A DNA stretch of 64,000 nucleotides from Prochlorococcus sp. MIT 0603 (GCF_000760215.1 NZ_JNAW01000004.1:62001-126000); one strand, 5' to 3'; shown: positions 24,958 to 33,679, counted from the first letter of the stretch. The notes: a model not told the origin generated them from the letters alone. Numbers and translations are program-made.

Positions 24958-25213
24958 TTCTTCAGTTTTTAAAAGTGCCTTAGGCAGGCATAATCTCTAG
25001 ATTGAGGCAACCCGCATAAGAAATATTTCCATCTAGTCCAAGCTTGAGGGACAGATATCTTTTTATTAGCTCGTATATGTGGCAATAGCGTCAAGACAAT
25101 CATGGATACCTACGAAAGGATCGACATACGTAAGAGAACAAAAGAAATTACTGATATTGAGTACGGAAAGAAGACAAGCAATACAGCAGTTGTGCAGCTA
25201 TATACTGATTAAA

Positions 25214-25729
25214 TTAAGTAGTCTCATCTTCCTCAAAGAAAGAGCTGTAAAGTATCTTTCCCATAATTCTTTGTCTCTCTAAATTATATTCGGCCTCAAG
25301 TTTTTTTAATCGTTCATCCACTTCTTCCTCTACCCAAAGCTCAATAGTATCAAATGGTTCTGTCAAACAATAAGCCCAAAGCCAGATAAACTGTTCAACC
25401 ATCTCTACTTTGCATTCATTCAAGTTCCCCTTTCCGTCTCTCAAGCAAGCCTCGTAATCATTCCAAACTTCTTCTTTGTCAGACTTATTGCGTTCAATAA
25501 TCTCATCTTTCCACTTGTCCCAAAAAAGAAGTTTTTCGTCACTTCCACGTAGCGTAAAAGCTGCTTCCAGATGAGCAATTTCTTTTTCTTTATCACTTTT
25601 AAGGAAACGGTGTTCACTTTCAAAACCTACATTTCCGACTGAGCTCGGACCAGAAATATTAATCTCTTCCAACTCATGAAAAGTGTAAGTAGCAATAATT
25701 TCTTCATAGGCCGATTCGAATCTATTCAT
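25214..25729 (-). CDS. Hypothetical acidic protein, 171 residues
   Basis: Not recognised. A soluble, strongly acidic and Trp-rich protein (LFWDKWKDEIIERNKSDKEEVWNDYEACL, MVEQFIWLWAYCLTEPFDTIELW) ending in a long charged helix (EEVDERLKKLEAEYNLERQ). No signal peptide or known motif. It lies between the cupin/180-residue region and the palindromic repeat array. Confidence 0.5.
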   Translation of the reverse strand: MNRFESAYEEIIATYTFHELEEINISGPSSVGNVGFESEHRFLKSDKEKEIAHLEAAFTLRGSDEKLLFWDKWKDEIIERNKSDKEEVWNDYEACLRDGKGNLNECKVEMVEQFIWLWAYCLTEPFDTIELWVEEEVDERLKKLEAEYNLERQRIMGKILYSSFFEEDETT

Positions 25730-25825
25730 GAAGCCCTTTCTCTTACTGTCTTATTTAGCAAATGAATGTCCTTAAAAACATATGACTTAAGAAACCTATT
25801 CATTCTAAAGGAAGTGATCAAGTGG

Positions 25826-26112
25826 ACACCTTAAAGGAGAAGCTAACCACCCCTTTATAAAGGGGGAGGGGAAAAGTTAACCACGCCTCTATAAAGGGAG
25901 AAGAGAGCGCTAACGGGGACTCTATACAAGGGGAGAATAAGCAACCACGCCTGTATACAGGAGGAGGAGAAGAGTAAACCACCCCTCTATACACGGAGAA
26001 GGGAGAGGTAATGGGGACTTTATACAGGGGAGGATAAGCAACCACCCCTGTATAAAGGAGGAGGGAAAAGCTAACCACCCCTGTATAAAGGAGGAGGAAA
26101 ACCCATTCCACA
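25826..26112. repeat. Array of 8-9 degenerate palindromic units
   Basis: About nine units of 30-36 bases, each of the form ACCCCTNTATAAAGGGGAGG followed by a purine-rich spacer and CTAACC. Every unit contains a CCCCT-TATA-AGGGG-like inverted repeat able to form a small hairpin. Units differ from each other by several bases. There are no unique spacers, so this is not a CRISPR array. The minus-strand frames that cross it are repetitive translations of the units and are not called genes. Confidence 0.8.
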
Positions 26113-26198
26113 AATACATAGTCAGAGCAATGGACCTGCCAAGTGGCCCCCTATACAGGCAGAAGGAAGACAAACATACCTACAACAATTTCCTTTAC

Positions 26199-26231
26199 TG
26201 ATGTTCGGGTGAGCGCAGCGAACGAACATCA
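26199..26231. repeat. Stem-loop with 9-base arms
   Basis: TGATGTTCG and CGAACATCA enclose a 15-base loop (GGTGAGCGCAGCGAA). No T run follows, so it is not a standard terminator. It lies between the palindromic array and the 48-residue gene. Confidence 0.55.
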
Positions 26232-26394
26232 CGAAAGCACCGTCTGTATCTCCCAAACACACAAACCCCAACACTCAATATCTAAAGGTTCAACCCTGAT
26301 GATTCTGCTGTCCCCTCATAGGACATTCCGCATCATCCTTGTTGAGACTGTATGGATAGATAGATAGTTAATTAATTCACAATCACTATTACCT

Positions 26395-26541
26395 ATGACT
26401 AAAACCAACTTATCTAAAGAAGAACTTCAAAGACGTAAGGAGTTAAGAGACAGACTTCTGGAAGCAATCGATAGGAGTCAGGATGAAAATAAGACTATTT
26501 TTAATCCTTGGGATAAGAGGATTAATTACTTGGACTATTAG
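26395..26541 (+). CDS. Small charged protein, 48 residues
   Basis: Not recognised. A helical, highly charged protein: MTKTNLSKEELQRRKELRDR, then LLEAIDRSQDEN and an aromatic tail (FNPWDKRINYLDY). The first 11 codons occur again as an orphan at 20874. It converges on the TPR gene. Confidence 0.5.
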   Translation: MTKTNLSKEELQRRKELRDRLLEAIDRSQDENKTIFNPWDKRINYLDY

Positions 26542-26617
26542 GACTGATTAGTCTCGGGTATAGGCAAACCTAATTGCTCTTGTCTATCCATTCTTTACCC
26601 CTCCCCATTACACCTAG

Positions 26618-27688
26618 CTAATTACTTAAGAACTTTTTATTTCCTAGTTTTTGTTTAGCTTTCGAAAGATTCAACTTAATTGTAGATTCCTTAGGATTGA
26701 GCTTTCTAGCTTCATTATAATCATTAATTGCTCGTTCTAACTCATCTAATTCTTCATAACAACAGGCTCTATTATTATAATAAGAGAAATTATTATCTTC
26801 TAATTCAATTAATTTGTCGTAAAATTTAAGAGCTTTGTTAAATTCTCTTTTTAATTGATAAGATAAGCCTAAATTAAAGAGAACCTTATTATTTTGATAA
26901 AGCCTATTTAGGATTTGTAACGCACCATCTATATCGCCCGATTGTCTTTTCTTTATAGCCTCTTCCTCAAATTCTTTTAACCTAATTAAAAAATAATCGT
27001 AATCAGTAATTATTTCTGCATCTTTGGTTTTATGCATTGTTCTACCAGCTAAAGAGTAAAATATATTTACCCCACCAAATCCTGCCGATTTTTCAAAGAT
27101 TCTGACCTTAAATTCTTTCTCATAAAATACATAAGATCCCTGATCAGTTAACACTTCAATTTGACTAATAGGAATTAAAGATATTGTTGCTCCATCAGTA
27201 CAGTGATAATTCCCTTCATTATCTGGATATTCTCCATCTTCCTGAAAGCAAATGCTCGCAACATGAACTCCCGTTTCCATGGTAACAATCTCACCACATG
27301 AAAATTCTAAAGAAATATCCATAGATGGATGGAATGCTCGAGCGGCATCACCTAGATAGTAAAAACCAGGTGGGAAAATAATATCTAATTTTCTTTTCTT
27401 TTCTTTCTCAGCTTCTTTTCTTCTTTCTATCCATGATCTTTGTACATTAATTAGGTATGGAGATAGCTCCGCTCCAATAAAATAATCTGCCAAAGCTGTA
27501 TCTGAAAGTTCCGCTAGATTTTCAGGAATTTCATTATCGAAAATCGTATTAATCTCAAAATCATAGCCATTCTCAATTAATTTATATTCCCATCCAATTG
27601 ATTTGACTAAATCAATCGAATCCCCTTTTAGTATAAATTTAATATCACCAGTATTTAAGATCATCAACTCGTTTTCTGGATTCCTCAT
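26618..27688 (-). CDS. TPR-repeat protein with unknown N-terminal domain
   Basis: A 356-residue cytoplasmic protein. Residues about 245-350 form three tetratricopeptide-like repeats (KRQSGDIDGALQILNRLYQN, NLGLSYQLKREFNKALKFYDKLIEL, NNRACCYEELDELERAINDYNEARKL), a scaffold for protein binding. The N-terminal 230 residues are unrecognised; they include FPPGFYYLGDAARAF and a possible beta-rich region with CQ/CT cysteines. No signal peptide. Function unknown. Confidence 0.65.
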   Translation of the reverse strand: MRNPENELMILNTGDIKFILKGDSIDLVKSIGWEYKLIENGYDFEINTIFDNEIPENLAELSDTALADYFIGAELSPYLINVQRSWIERRKEAEKEKKRKLDIIFPPGFYYLGDAARAFHPSMDISLEFSCGEIVTMETGVHVASICFQEDGEYPDNEGNYHCTDGATISLIPISQIEVLTDQGSYVFYEKEFKVRIFEKSAGFGGVNIFYSLAGRTMHKTKDAEIITDYDYFLIRLKEFEEEAIKKRQSGDIDGALQILNRLYQNNKVLFNLGLSYQLKREFNKALKFYDKLIELEDNNFSYYNNRACCYEELDELERAINDYNEARKLNPKESTIKLNLSKAKQKLGNKKFLSN

Positions 27689-27846
27689 AACTTATCAAGT
27701 ATTTGAATTACCCCTTGGACTGGACCTAGATCTTCACCTTTATGGGGAGCGTCTCTCTCTTTTGAAAGCTGGACGGACTTAAAAGATGGCCGATTTATCC
27801 CGTTAGTGCAACCCTGTAATTAGTCCTACTTGGATGAGTCCAAGAC

Positions 27847-28032
27847 ATGTCTCAAGAGCCTGAAAACAGCCAAAATGAAGCCTATTCAGAAGTCACAATC
27901 AGGCTTCCCGAGCGTATCGTCAGACGCTTTGATGAGCTCAAGGAAGAATGGGGTCTAGAGCGCAGAGGTGCAGTGCTGGAAAGGCTTCTCGAGGAAATCT
28001 TCCAAGAAGATAAAGATAATCCAAAGAGTTAA
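27847..28032 (+). CDS. Ribbon-helix-helix protein, 61 residues
   Basis: The core VTIRLPERIVRRFDELKEEW followed by AVLERLLEEIF has the pattern of a CopG/Arc-type ribbon-helix-helix DNA-binding domain: one strand (TIRLP) and two helices, the second with a positive end (LERRGAVLERLL). An acidic, Gln/Asn-rich head and a short tail flank it. Located 84 bases upstream of the DnaB-like gene on the same strand, so it may regulate that gene pair. Confidence 0.7.
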   Translation: MSQEPENSQNEAYSEVTIRLPERIVRRFDELKEEWGLERRGAVLERLLEEIFQEDKDNPKS

Positions 28033-28115
28033 CGTGGAATCTAGGCTTAAGTATTTCTTCCTCTAGCCAGGTCAATTTTTTATGGTTTAGATGACGGTCC
28101 AGCCAAAAATATTCA

Positions 28116-29039
28116 ATGGATCAAAAGCAGGAGAAAAGCGAGAAGGAAGAAACTGAACAACCCAAGAACTCAGAACAAACCTCATCAACAGCAGAAATAC
28201 TAACCTCGGTTTTTGACGAAATAGAAAGTCGTTCTAATGGTACTTCTGTAGCAGGTATTCCAATCAATTTCTACGACCTAGATGCAATGACTCAAGGTCT
28301 ACAAAGAGGGTCTTTGATTGTTATTGCTGGTAGACCTGCCATGGGCAAAACATCCTTATGTCTAAACATCGCAAAAAATGTTGCCCAGTTACACGACTTA
28401 CCTGTCTGCCTCTTTGGCCTTGAAATGAGTAAAGAGTGTTATACGTATCGTCTGCTTTCAATGGAAGTTGGAATTGAAACAGGAAGGCTTAGGACAGGAA
28501 GACTTCAACAAGACGAATGGTCAATCCTTGGAAAAGGTATTGACACTCTTGGTCAACTGCCCATTTTTATTAATGACAAAGCTGCAATCACTGTTGAAGA
28601 AATACGTGCCACATGCGAAAGAATCAAGAAAGAACAAGGCAATGGCGAACTTGGGTTAGTCGTTATTGATTATGTTCAACTTATGGATGGTCAGAGATAC
28701 ATGGAATGTCGAGATGCAGAGCTGGGAAGAATAGTGAGTGATCTTAAAAATATGGCCACACAATTAAATGTTCCACTCCTTCTCATGTCTCAACTTAGTC
28801 GTGACATTGAACATAGAGAAAATAAACGTCCCATGCTGTGTGATCTAAGAGAAACACAATCACTAGAAAGCGATGCAGATATGGTCGTAATGATTTATCG
28901 AGATGAATACTACAACGCTGAAACAGAAGACAAAGGCATTACAGAACTCATCACCTGCAAGCATCGCAATGGTCCCATTGGTACTGTGAAACTCCTATTT
29001 GAACCGCAGTACACACGGTTTAGGAACTTAGCTGCTTAG
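28116..29039 (+). CDS. DnaB-like helicase ATPase domain (no N-terminal domain)
   Basis: A 307-residue RecA-fold protein like the C-terminal domain of the replicative helicase DnaB. It has the start of the fold GIPINFYDLDAMTQGLQRGSL, Walker A GRPAMGKTS (about residues 73-81), FGLEMSKE, Walker B LVVIDYVQLM, MSQLSRDIEHRENKRPMLCDLRE and a conserved end GPIGTVKLLFEPQYTRF. The usual DnaB N-terminal primase-binding domain is absent, replaced by a Glu/Ser-rich 30-residue head. Such short forms occur in mobile elements. Two dead copies are at 6632 and 15430. Followed after 4 bases by the DUF4116 gene. Confidence 0.87.
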   Translation: MDQKQEKSEKEETEQPKNSEQTSSTAEILTSVFDEIESRSNGTSVAGIPINFYDLDAMTQGLQRGSLIVIAGRPAMGKTSLCLNIAKNVAQLHDLPVCLFGLEMSKECYTYRLLSMEVGIETGRLRTGRLQQDEWSILGKGIDTLGQLPIFINDKAAITVEEIRATCERIKKEQGNGELGLVVIDYVQLMDGQRYMECRDAELGRIVSDLKNMATQLNVPLLLMSQLSRDIEHRENKRPMLCDLRETQSLESDADMVVMIYRDEYYNAETEDKGITELITCKHRNGPIGTVKLLFEPQYTRFRNLAA

Positions 29040-29043
29040 GAAA

Positions 29044-30132
29044 ATGGAAATTAATAAAAACTCAAGTAGGGAAGAGGTTCTTGCTGCTGTTCAAGAAGAT
29101 GGTTTAGCTCTTGAGTTTGCCTCTGATGAGTTAAAAGCTGACCGTGAAGTCGTACTTGAAGCCTGTAAGGATAACGGTAATGCCCTTAGATATGTCGAAA
29201 AGGATTTAAAGCAAGATCGTGAGATCGTCCTTGCAGCTGTTAAATCACAAAAGGGTGCTATCGAAATCGGCATTAAGGAAGTAGCAAAAGAAAGCCTCAA
29301 ATCAAAGGGAGATTCGGTTGAATTCAACGCTGAAGATTTGAAGCGGAACATTACACATCAAGTCATGTTTGCAAATATGACTTCTCATGGTGGAGGATTT
29401 CTGGAATTTGCCTCTGATGAATTAAAGGCTGATCGTGAAATCGTACTTGAAGCTGTGAAGTCAAATGGTTGGATGCTTGAATTTGCCTCCGATGAGTTAA
29501 GAGCTGACCGTGAAGTCGTACTTGAAGCTGTGAAGTCAAATGTTTGGGCACTCCAATTTGCTGCTGACCACTTCAAGAGAGACCGTGAAGTAGTCATAGA
29601 GGCCTGGACATCTAATAACTTTAAATTTAGATTACATGATGGGAAACTCCAGTATGCAAACATATTTTTACTCGAAGTTACCGATGACCATTTCATGGAA
29701 GACCGTGAATTCGTACTTTCAATTATTCGTGCTGAAAGAGGCTCTCTAGAATTTGTCGCTGAACATTTAAAAGATGATCGTGAACTCGTACTTGCAGCAG
29801 TCAAGACAAGTCCTTTCGAACTCGAATTTGCCACTGAGGATTTAAAGAGCGATCGTGAAGTCGTACTTGAAGCTGTTAGATCACATGGTGGTGCACTCCA
29901 ATTTGCTGCTGACCATTTGAAAGCTGACCGTGAAGTCGTTCTTGAAGCCTGCAAGGTGAATGGTAATGTCCTTAAATATGTCGCTGAGCATTTAAAAAGT
30001 GATCCTGAAATCGTAGTTGCAGCTGTTAAATCAACAAATGGTAATGCACTCATGTATGTTGATGAACGCTTCAAAACCGATCCAAAATTGATCAAAATAT
30101 TGCACAAATATCTGAGCAGAGATAACGACTAA
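29044..30132 (+). CDS. DUF4116 repeat protein
   Basis: A 362-residue protein made of about 11-12 units of roughly 25 residues with the pattern LEFASDELKADREVVLEAVK. DUF4116 repeats of unknown function appear in bacteria, protists and large viruses. Several units are almost identical also at DNA level (gatgagttaaaagctgaccg), indicating recent internal duplication. No signal peptide. It forms an operon with the helicase; an identical order of remnants at 15430-15712 shows that the two travel together. Confidence 0.85.
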   Translation: MEINKNSSREEVLAAVQEDGLALEFASDELKADREVVLEACKDNGNALRYVEKDLKQDREIVLAAVKSQKGAIEIGIKEVAKESLKSKGDSVEFNAEDLKRNITHQVMFANMTSHGGGFLEFASDELKADREIVLEAVKSNGWMLEFASDELRADREVVLEAVKSNVWALQFAADHFKRDREVVIEAWTSNNFKFRLHDGKLQYANIFLLEVTDDHFMEDREFVLSIIRAERGSLEFVAEHLKDDRELVLAAVKTSPFELEFATEDLKSDREVVLEAVRSHGGALQFAADHLKADREVVLEACKVNGNVLKYVAEHLKSDPEIVVAAVKSTNGNALMYVDERFKTDPKLIKILHKYLSRDND

Positions 30133-30466
30133 CGCAAGGAGCAAGGAACTCCCCCCATACACCCTTCTTTTTGTTCTCTTATAGCAATCTAGAGATAGTC
30201 ATATGCAACTGAATACTCTTTAAAGAAACACGCACCAGCTTGCAGTCACTCAATGGCAGAGCATTGTGTGGATAGGTTTTGAATATTGTGTGGATAGAAA
30301 AAATACGAAAAACTCAGATCTGTTGCCGTTACTGGATTTCTCAACAGAGCCTTCTTATTAGGAATAGAGATGGTTTTCTGTCAGTTGCGATCTGTTTTAT
30401 TTATTAGAAGCTCTAACAATGATTTCTCTGATCTTTTGAAACATCTAGAAGGTAGATATGAAACTT
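30133..30466. other. 334 bases without a gene, with two inverted leader motifs
   Basis: Two copies of ATTGTGTGGATAG (30263-30275 and 30285-30297) are the reverse complement of the CCATCCACACA-type unit of the EVE leaders, 22 bases apart start to start. Near 30375-30405 a stretch (ttttctgtcagttgcgatc) resembles the DNA upstream of the EVE leader at 41885. No coding frame is seen. Confidence 0.55.
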
Positions 30467-31423
30467 TCATTTTCTATTGGATTTTACAAGTTTTTCAAAG
30501 CTAATTCCTTCTTGATCACAGTACTTATGTAAGAACTTTAATTCACGTAAGGCATGGACCTGAAAAGTAGCAAAAGCCCAAAATATTATCGTGACAATCC
30601 AGCTCCAAGAGAAGATGATAGGAATTAATCCAAGTATGAAATAGACCCAAATACTTACGAATGTACTCTTTTCTCTTTTCTTATTAGCTAAATAACGAGG
30701 CAAAGGGAAATTAGGAACGATGCCTTTAGCCTTGTTGTAAATGTATGAATTAGCAATTCCTATGTGACCAGCTGACCAAGTTCGCATGGTTTTTTGAAGA
30801 TCAACAGGAGCTAGAGCCTCACAAGAAAAAAGAATATTTCGAAACTCCTCATCAGAAATATCTTTGATTTCATTAAGAGTAGCTTGTTTAGCTTGCTCAA
30901 AAATATGTTGGTTAATTCCCTTCTCATTTGGCAATCCTTCAATTCTTTTAAGGTCTATAAGTAAACGCCATGGTTCCAAAGATAGGTTGTCTTCTACCCA
31001 GCTATTATCTACTGGTTTACCATCTATTGCATTTTCTAGTCGCTTCTTAGCCTGAATCGTATACTCCTCAGGAGACGTTACTAAAAACTCTCGACCTGGA
31101 TGATTACGAGATAGATAGTTTCTTAAGTCCTCGAAGTCTCTAAAGCCTAGTTCTCCTTTCTCAAAATGATTTCTAGATTCAGATCCCATGTATTTTGCAT
31201 TAACACACATGCGCCAGATATTTGTTAATTCTTTTACATCATCTGAGGCTTTATACATTCGAGAATCCCATCCTTTTGCCCCCTCTTTTAGGGCATAAAT
31301 AAAACCTGTATCAGTAAGACAAATAAAATCAGATTGGTTCAAATCATTTGGAATGTATGATGTTTTCCAGTATTCAGGAGCATTATCAAAGCTTTCTTTA
31401 GATATTGTTTTTATGATTGCCAT
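30467..31423 (-). CDS. Hypothetical protein with C-terminal membrane segments
   Basis: Not recognised. 318 residues; a mostly soluble first 250 residues (starts MAIIKTISKESFDNAPEYW) is followed by a hydrophobic hairpin near residues 255-295 (FVSIWVYFILGLIPIIFSW and VTIIFWAFATFQVHAL) and a basic tail. This places the large domain in the cytoplasm. It lies 59 bases downstream of the four-gene exported-protein cluster and may be its last member. Confidence 0.55.
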   Translation of the reverse strand: MAIIKTISKESFDNAPEYWKTSYIPNDLNQSDFICLTDTGFIYALKEGAKGWDSRMYKASDDVKELTNIWRMCVNAKYMGSESRNHFEKGELGFRDFEDLRNYLSRNHPGREFLVTSPEEYTIQAKKRLENAIDGKPVDNSWVEDNLSLEPWRLLIDLKRIEGLPNEKGINQHIFEQAKQATLNEIKDISDEEFRNILFSCEALAPVDLQKTMRTWSAGHIGIANSYIYNKAKGIVPNFPLPRYLANKKREKSTFVSIWVYFILGLIPIIFSWSWIVTIIFWAFATFQVHALRELKFLHKYCDQEGISFEKLVKSNRK

Positions 31424-31482
31424 ACTATTCTTTCTCTTTCTTACAGAACAGGTTCCATTTTTTTAATTTTATCTTTCATAGT

Positions 31483-31836
31483 TTAGCTGACTATACTATT
31501 CCCCATTTTGTACATTTTTTGAATATTTGATTTAGGACCTATTTGTTTTTCTTCCAGCCATCGCTTTATCCAAGCTGCTTGTGCTTTTTCTAGTAAATCT
31601 GCAACGGCGACACGCTCTCTGGCTTCTTGCATCTTTTGACGTTCTAATTTCTCCTTAGCCGCTCTTCTATGTTTTTTGCAACTGGCTTCTAACTCCTCTA
31701 GTTCAACAAATAACTTATCTAAATAATTCATTCGGTAATTAAATCGTTCGATAGGGTCATCAATTTTTTCTGAAGCCTCATTCAAAGCTTTCGTTATTTC
31801 TTCAGCACTTGGTCGAAAATAGAGAGGTCTAGTCAT
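31483..31836 (-). CDS. Coiled-coil protein, about 117 residues
   Basis: Not recognised. The start at 31836 is chosen because its ATG overlaps the TAG of the upstream gene by 8 bases (GATGACTAG); the longer frame to 31920 has an unlikely start. The product is charged and helical (DKLFVELEELEASCKKHRRA, KLERQKMQEARERVAVADLL) without a signal peptide, so unlike its upstream partners it should be cytoplasmic. Translationally coupled. Confidence 0.6.
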   Translation of the reverse strand: MTRPLYFRPSAEEITKALNEASEKIDDPIERFNYRMNYLDKLFVELEELEASCKKHRRAAKEKLERQKMQEARERVAVADLLEKAQAAWIKRWLEEKQIGPKSNIQKMYKMGNSIVS

Positions 31837-32668
31837 CGCTATAAAGTTTCCCGTTTGTCTCTGTTGCAAATCTAGAGAATCGCCAGGCTCTTGCTTCTCC
31901 TTTACATACATCAACATCAAACCGTTGCATTACTGACCATGTTCGACGTTGATGGGTCCCTGCTCTAACCGACACATTGCAATCATTCTCATAGTCAGCC
32001 ATATAGCTGGGATTTACACCTGTACCTTCAAGTCGTTTCTTGAGACGCTTATCGTACTTATGAATAACAAGAGTGATTGCCTTAGATTCGAGTTCTTTAG
32101 CTTGCTTTTCCATAACGTCCTTGTAATAGGCAAGCAAAACTTTTTTATTCTCATGACCCATCTCTTTACCCTCAACTTGCTTACCCAGACATAAAGGTTC
32201 CCACTTGCTGTAAGGAGAATGATTTACGGATGCAATTTGAGGTGTTCCTGAAAATTCGCCCATGTCCGATCCGTAGTAGACATCTTGAGCTTCATTCATC
32301 TCAGAAGGGTTAGGTGTTTGTCCATAGGCAACCTTCTTCCCTTTGCAATCAGCAAATACCCAGAAGATATTTGCATTCTCTGGCTCTTTCACAATCCCTT
32401 CCCTAATTACATATGGAACGTATGCTTCTTTTTGGGAGAACCAGTTATAAGTAGCACTCATAACTTTTAACCTGATCCAACCTTCTTCTGTTGACTCTGG
32501 ATCGGTTAATTGAAAATGGCGAGAGTGACAACCTGCTCCACAGCCATGATAAAAAGTGATGTCATCTTGAACTATTCCATTAAAGGTATTAGGTGCCGCT
32601 TCGTTGGCAAAAGCTGAAGAGCCAGTAAGTCCAAGTATCAGAGGTGCAAGCAGTAAATTTTTTATCAC
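31829..32668 (-). CDS. Exported protein of unknown function, 279 residues
   Basis: The start is placed at the GTG at 32668, which overlaps the upstream TGA as GTGA and gives a clean signal peptide (VIKNLLLAPLILGLTGSSAF). The mature part has several cysteines, including HGCGAGCHSRH near its start, which resembles but does not equal a c-type heme site (CX3CH, not CX2CH). Other blocks: VFADCKGKKVAYG, YENDCNVSVRAGTHQ. A disulfide-bonded periplasmic protein is likely. Third gene of the operon. Confidence 0.6.
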   Translation of the reverse strand: MIKNLLLAPLILGLTGSSAFANEAAPNTFNGIVQDDITFYHGCGAGCHSRHFQLTDPESTEEGWIRLKVMSATYNWFSQKEAYVPYVIREGIVKEPENANIFWVFADCKGKKVAYGQTPNPSEMNEAQDVYYGSDMGEFSGTPQIASVNHSPYSKWEPLCLGKQVEGKEMGHENKKVLLAYYKDVMEKQAKELESKAITLVIHKYDKRLKKRLEGTGVNPSYMADYENDCNVSVRAGTHQRRTWSVMQRFDVDVCKGEARAWRFSRFATETNGKLYSDD

Positions 32669-33009
32669 CCCATATCTCCACAAACTGCTCTGATCAAAAA
32701 GGGCATCCCTTTCTCAACTCCACTTCTTGATAGTGCAGGGACTAGGTAGTCATCAATAGTTGATTTCAAGCAATCCGCAATACGCCAATCATTTATGCGA
32801 GTAGGCGTATCACTTGAATATTCGACTCTGGTTCTAAATTTGTACCTAATTCCTCCGTCTATAAGTTGCTTTTCATGTAAGAACATTTTGTATGTAACAC
32901 CCATTTGAAGTCCTATATAAAAAGGTTCTTCTGCTGGATCTTTGCTCTGCTTACCTTGGCACCCAACAACCAAAAGGCCTGCGATTAGTGGAAGTAGTAA
33001 GCGTTTCAT
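32665..33009 (-). CDS. Lipoprotein, 114 residues
   Basis: A lipobox (LIAGLLVVGCQGK) at residues 8-19 marks a lipid-anchored protein. The mature part is short and mixed (FYIGLQMGVTYKMFLHEKQL...DYLVPALSRSGVEKGMPFLI) with two more cysteines. Its ATG overlaps the stop of the upstream TPR gene (ATGA) and its TGA overlaps the next start (GTGA). Function unknown. Confidence 0.65.
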   Translation of the reverse strand: MKRLLLPLIAGLLVVGCQGKQSKDPAEEPFYIGLQMGVTYKMFLHEKQLIDGGIRYKFRTRVEYSSDTPTRINDWRIADCLKSTIDDYLVPALSRSGVEKGMPFLIRAVCGDMG

Positions 33010-33377
33010 TCGCAGCCTCTTTGATCTCTTACCCGATCAGCAGCACTGGGGTTGCTAAGAGAATCTGCTCTCCTCCAATCAGCACAGGCACCTGACATAT
33101 CTCCTAATTTAGCCTTTGTACTCGCACGGAGGTTATACGCCATTACCCACCCTGGAAACATCTCAATCACCTTGTCGTAATCAGCAATCGCTCCTGACAA
33201 ATCTCCCGACTCCCGTTTATACCAAGCGCGCTCGAAGTGAAACCATCCAACCTGCCATGGTTCCCTTGCTTGTTCTTTTTGAGGGGCAGCACGTATTACC
33301 GCAGCAGTTGTTCCAAATAACAATGGTTGTCCAATTGGAATCAGTGCTAATGCAGTTGATAGCAGTAAGCATTTCAT
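33006..33377 (-). CDS. Exported TPR protein, 123 residues
   Basis: The start at 33377 gives a signal peptide (MKCLLLSTALALIPIGQPLL). It is followed by two TPR units (WYKRESGDLSGAIADYDKVIEM and AYNLRASTKAKLGDMSGACADWRRA), a common small-TPR type in picocyanobacteria. First gene of the overlapping operon 33377 to 31483. It may scaffold the other exported members; this is inferred from position. Confidence 0.65.
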   Translation of the reverse strand: MKCLLLSTALALIPIGQPLLFGTTAAVIRAAPQKEQAREPWQVGWFHFERAWYKRESGDLSGAIADYDKVIEMFPGWVMAYNLRASTKAKLGDMSGACADWRRADSLSNPSAADRVRDQRGCE

Positions 33378-33464
33378 ATCTGAATTATGCAGCTTTTGCC
33401 GTTTGATTTCTTTTGGCGTAAAGATCAGCAGTACCAACAGATAAAAAACATGCGATTCTTTCTT

Positions 33465-33617
33465 TAGTTATTAGTAATCAAAACTTGATTGAAATAGAAT
33501 AAAGAAATAGGGGTGAGAATGTTAAGCCATCCACACACCATCCACACATCGCAATATCGCTGAGATCCCATGGCACAACAGGAACCTAACTACTGGCTAA
33601 TGAAGTGCGAGCCCTAA
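33465..33617 (+). repeat. EVE-gene leader plus head copy
   Basis: The closest copy of the EVE leader: from tagttattagtaatcaaaac it is nearly identical to 41905-42057, with two tandem CCATCCACACA (33527-33548). ATG at 33570 gives MAQQEPNYWLMKCEP and then a stop at 33615-33617. No right arm is present; similarity ends right after the GAGCC of the head. Confidence 0.9.
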
Positions 33618-33679
33618 GTTATAGAAACACATTAAAAGACACTAAAACAATAATCGGTTCCAAAATATTCCCACATTAA

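Noticed and set aside
24932-25213. Small + strand genes (67-residue GTG frame, 36-residue ATG frame at about 25101)
   Set aside because: No ribosome-binding site, no recognisable composition, and overlap with the opposite gene end.
25826-26112. CRISPR array
   Set aside because: Units are degenerate, only 30-36 bases in all, contain their own palindromes and have no unique spacers; no cas genes are nearby.
32530-32560. Cytochrome c heme site in the exported protein (CGAGCH)
   Set aside because: Spacing is CX3CH, not the standard CX2CH, and no other cytochrome features are visible.
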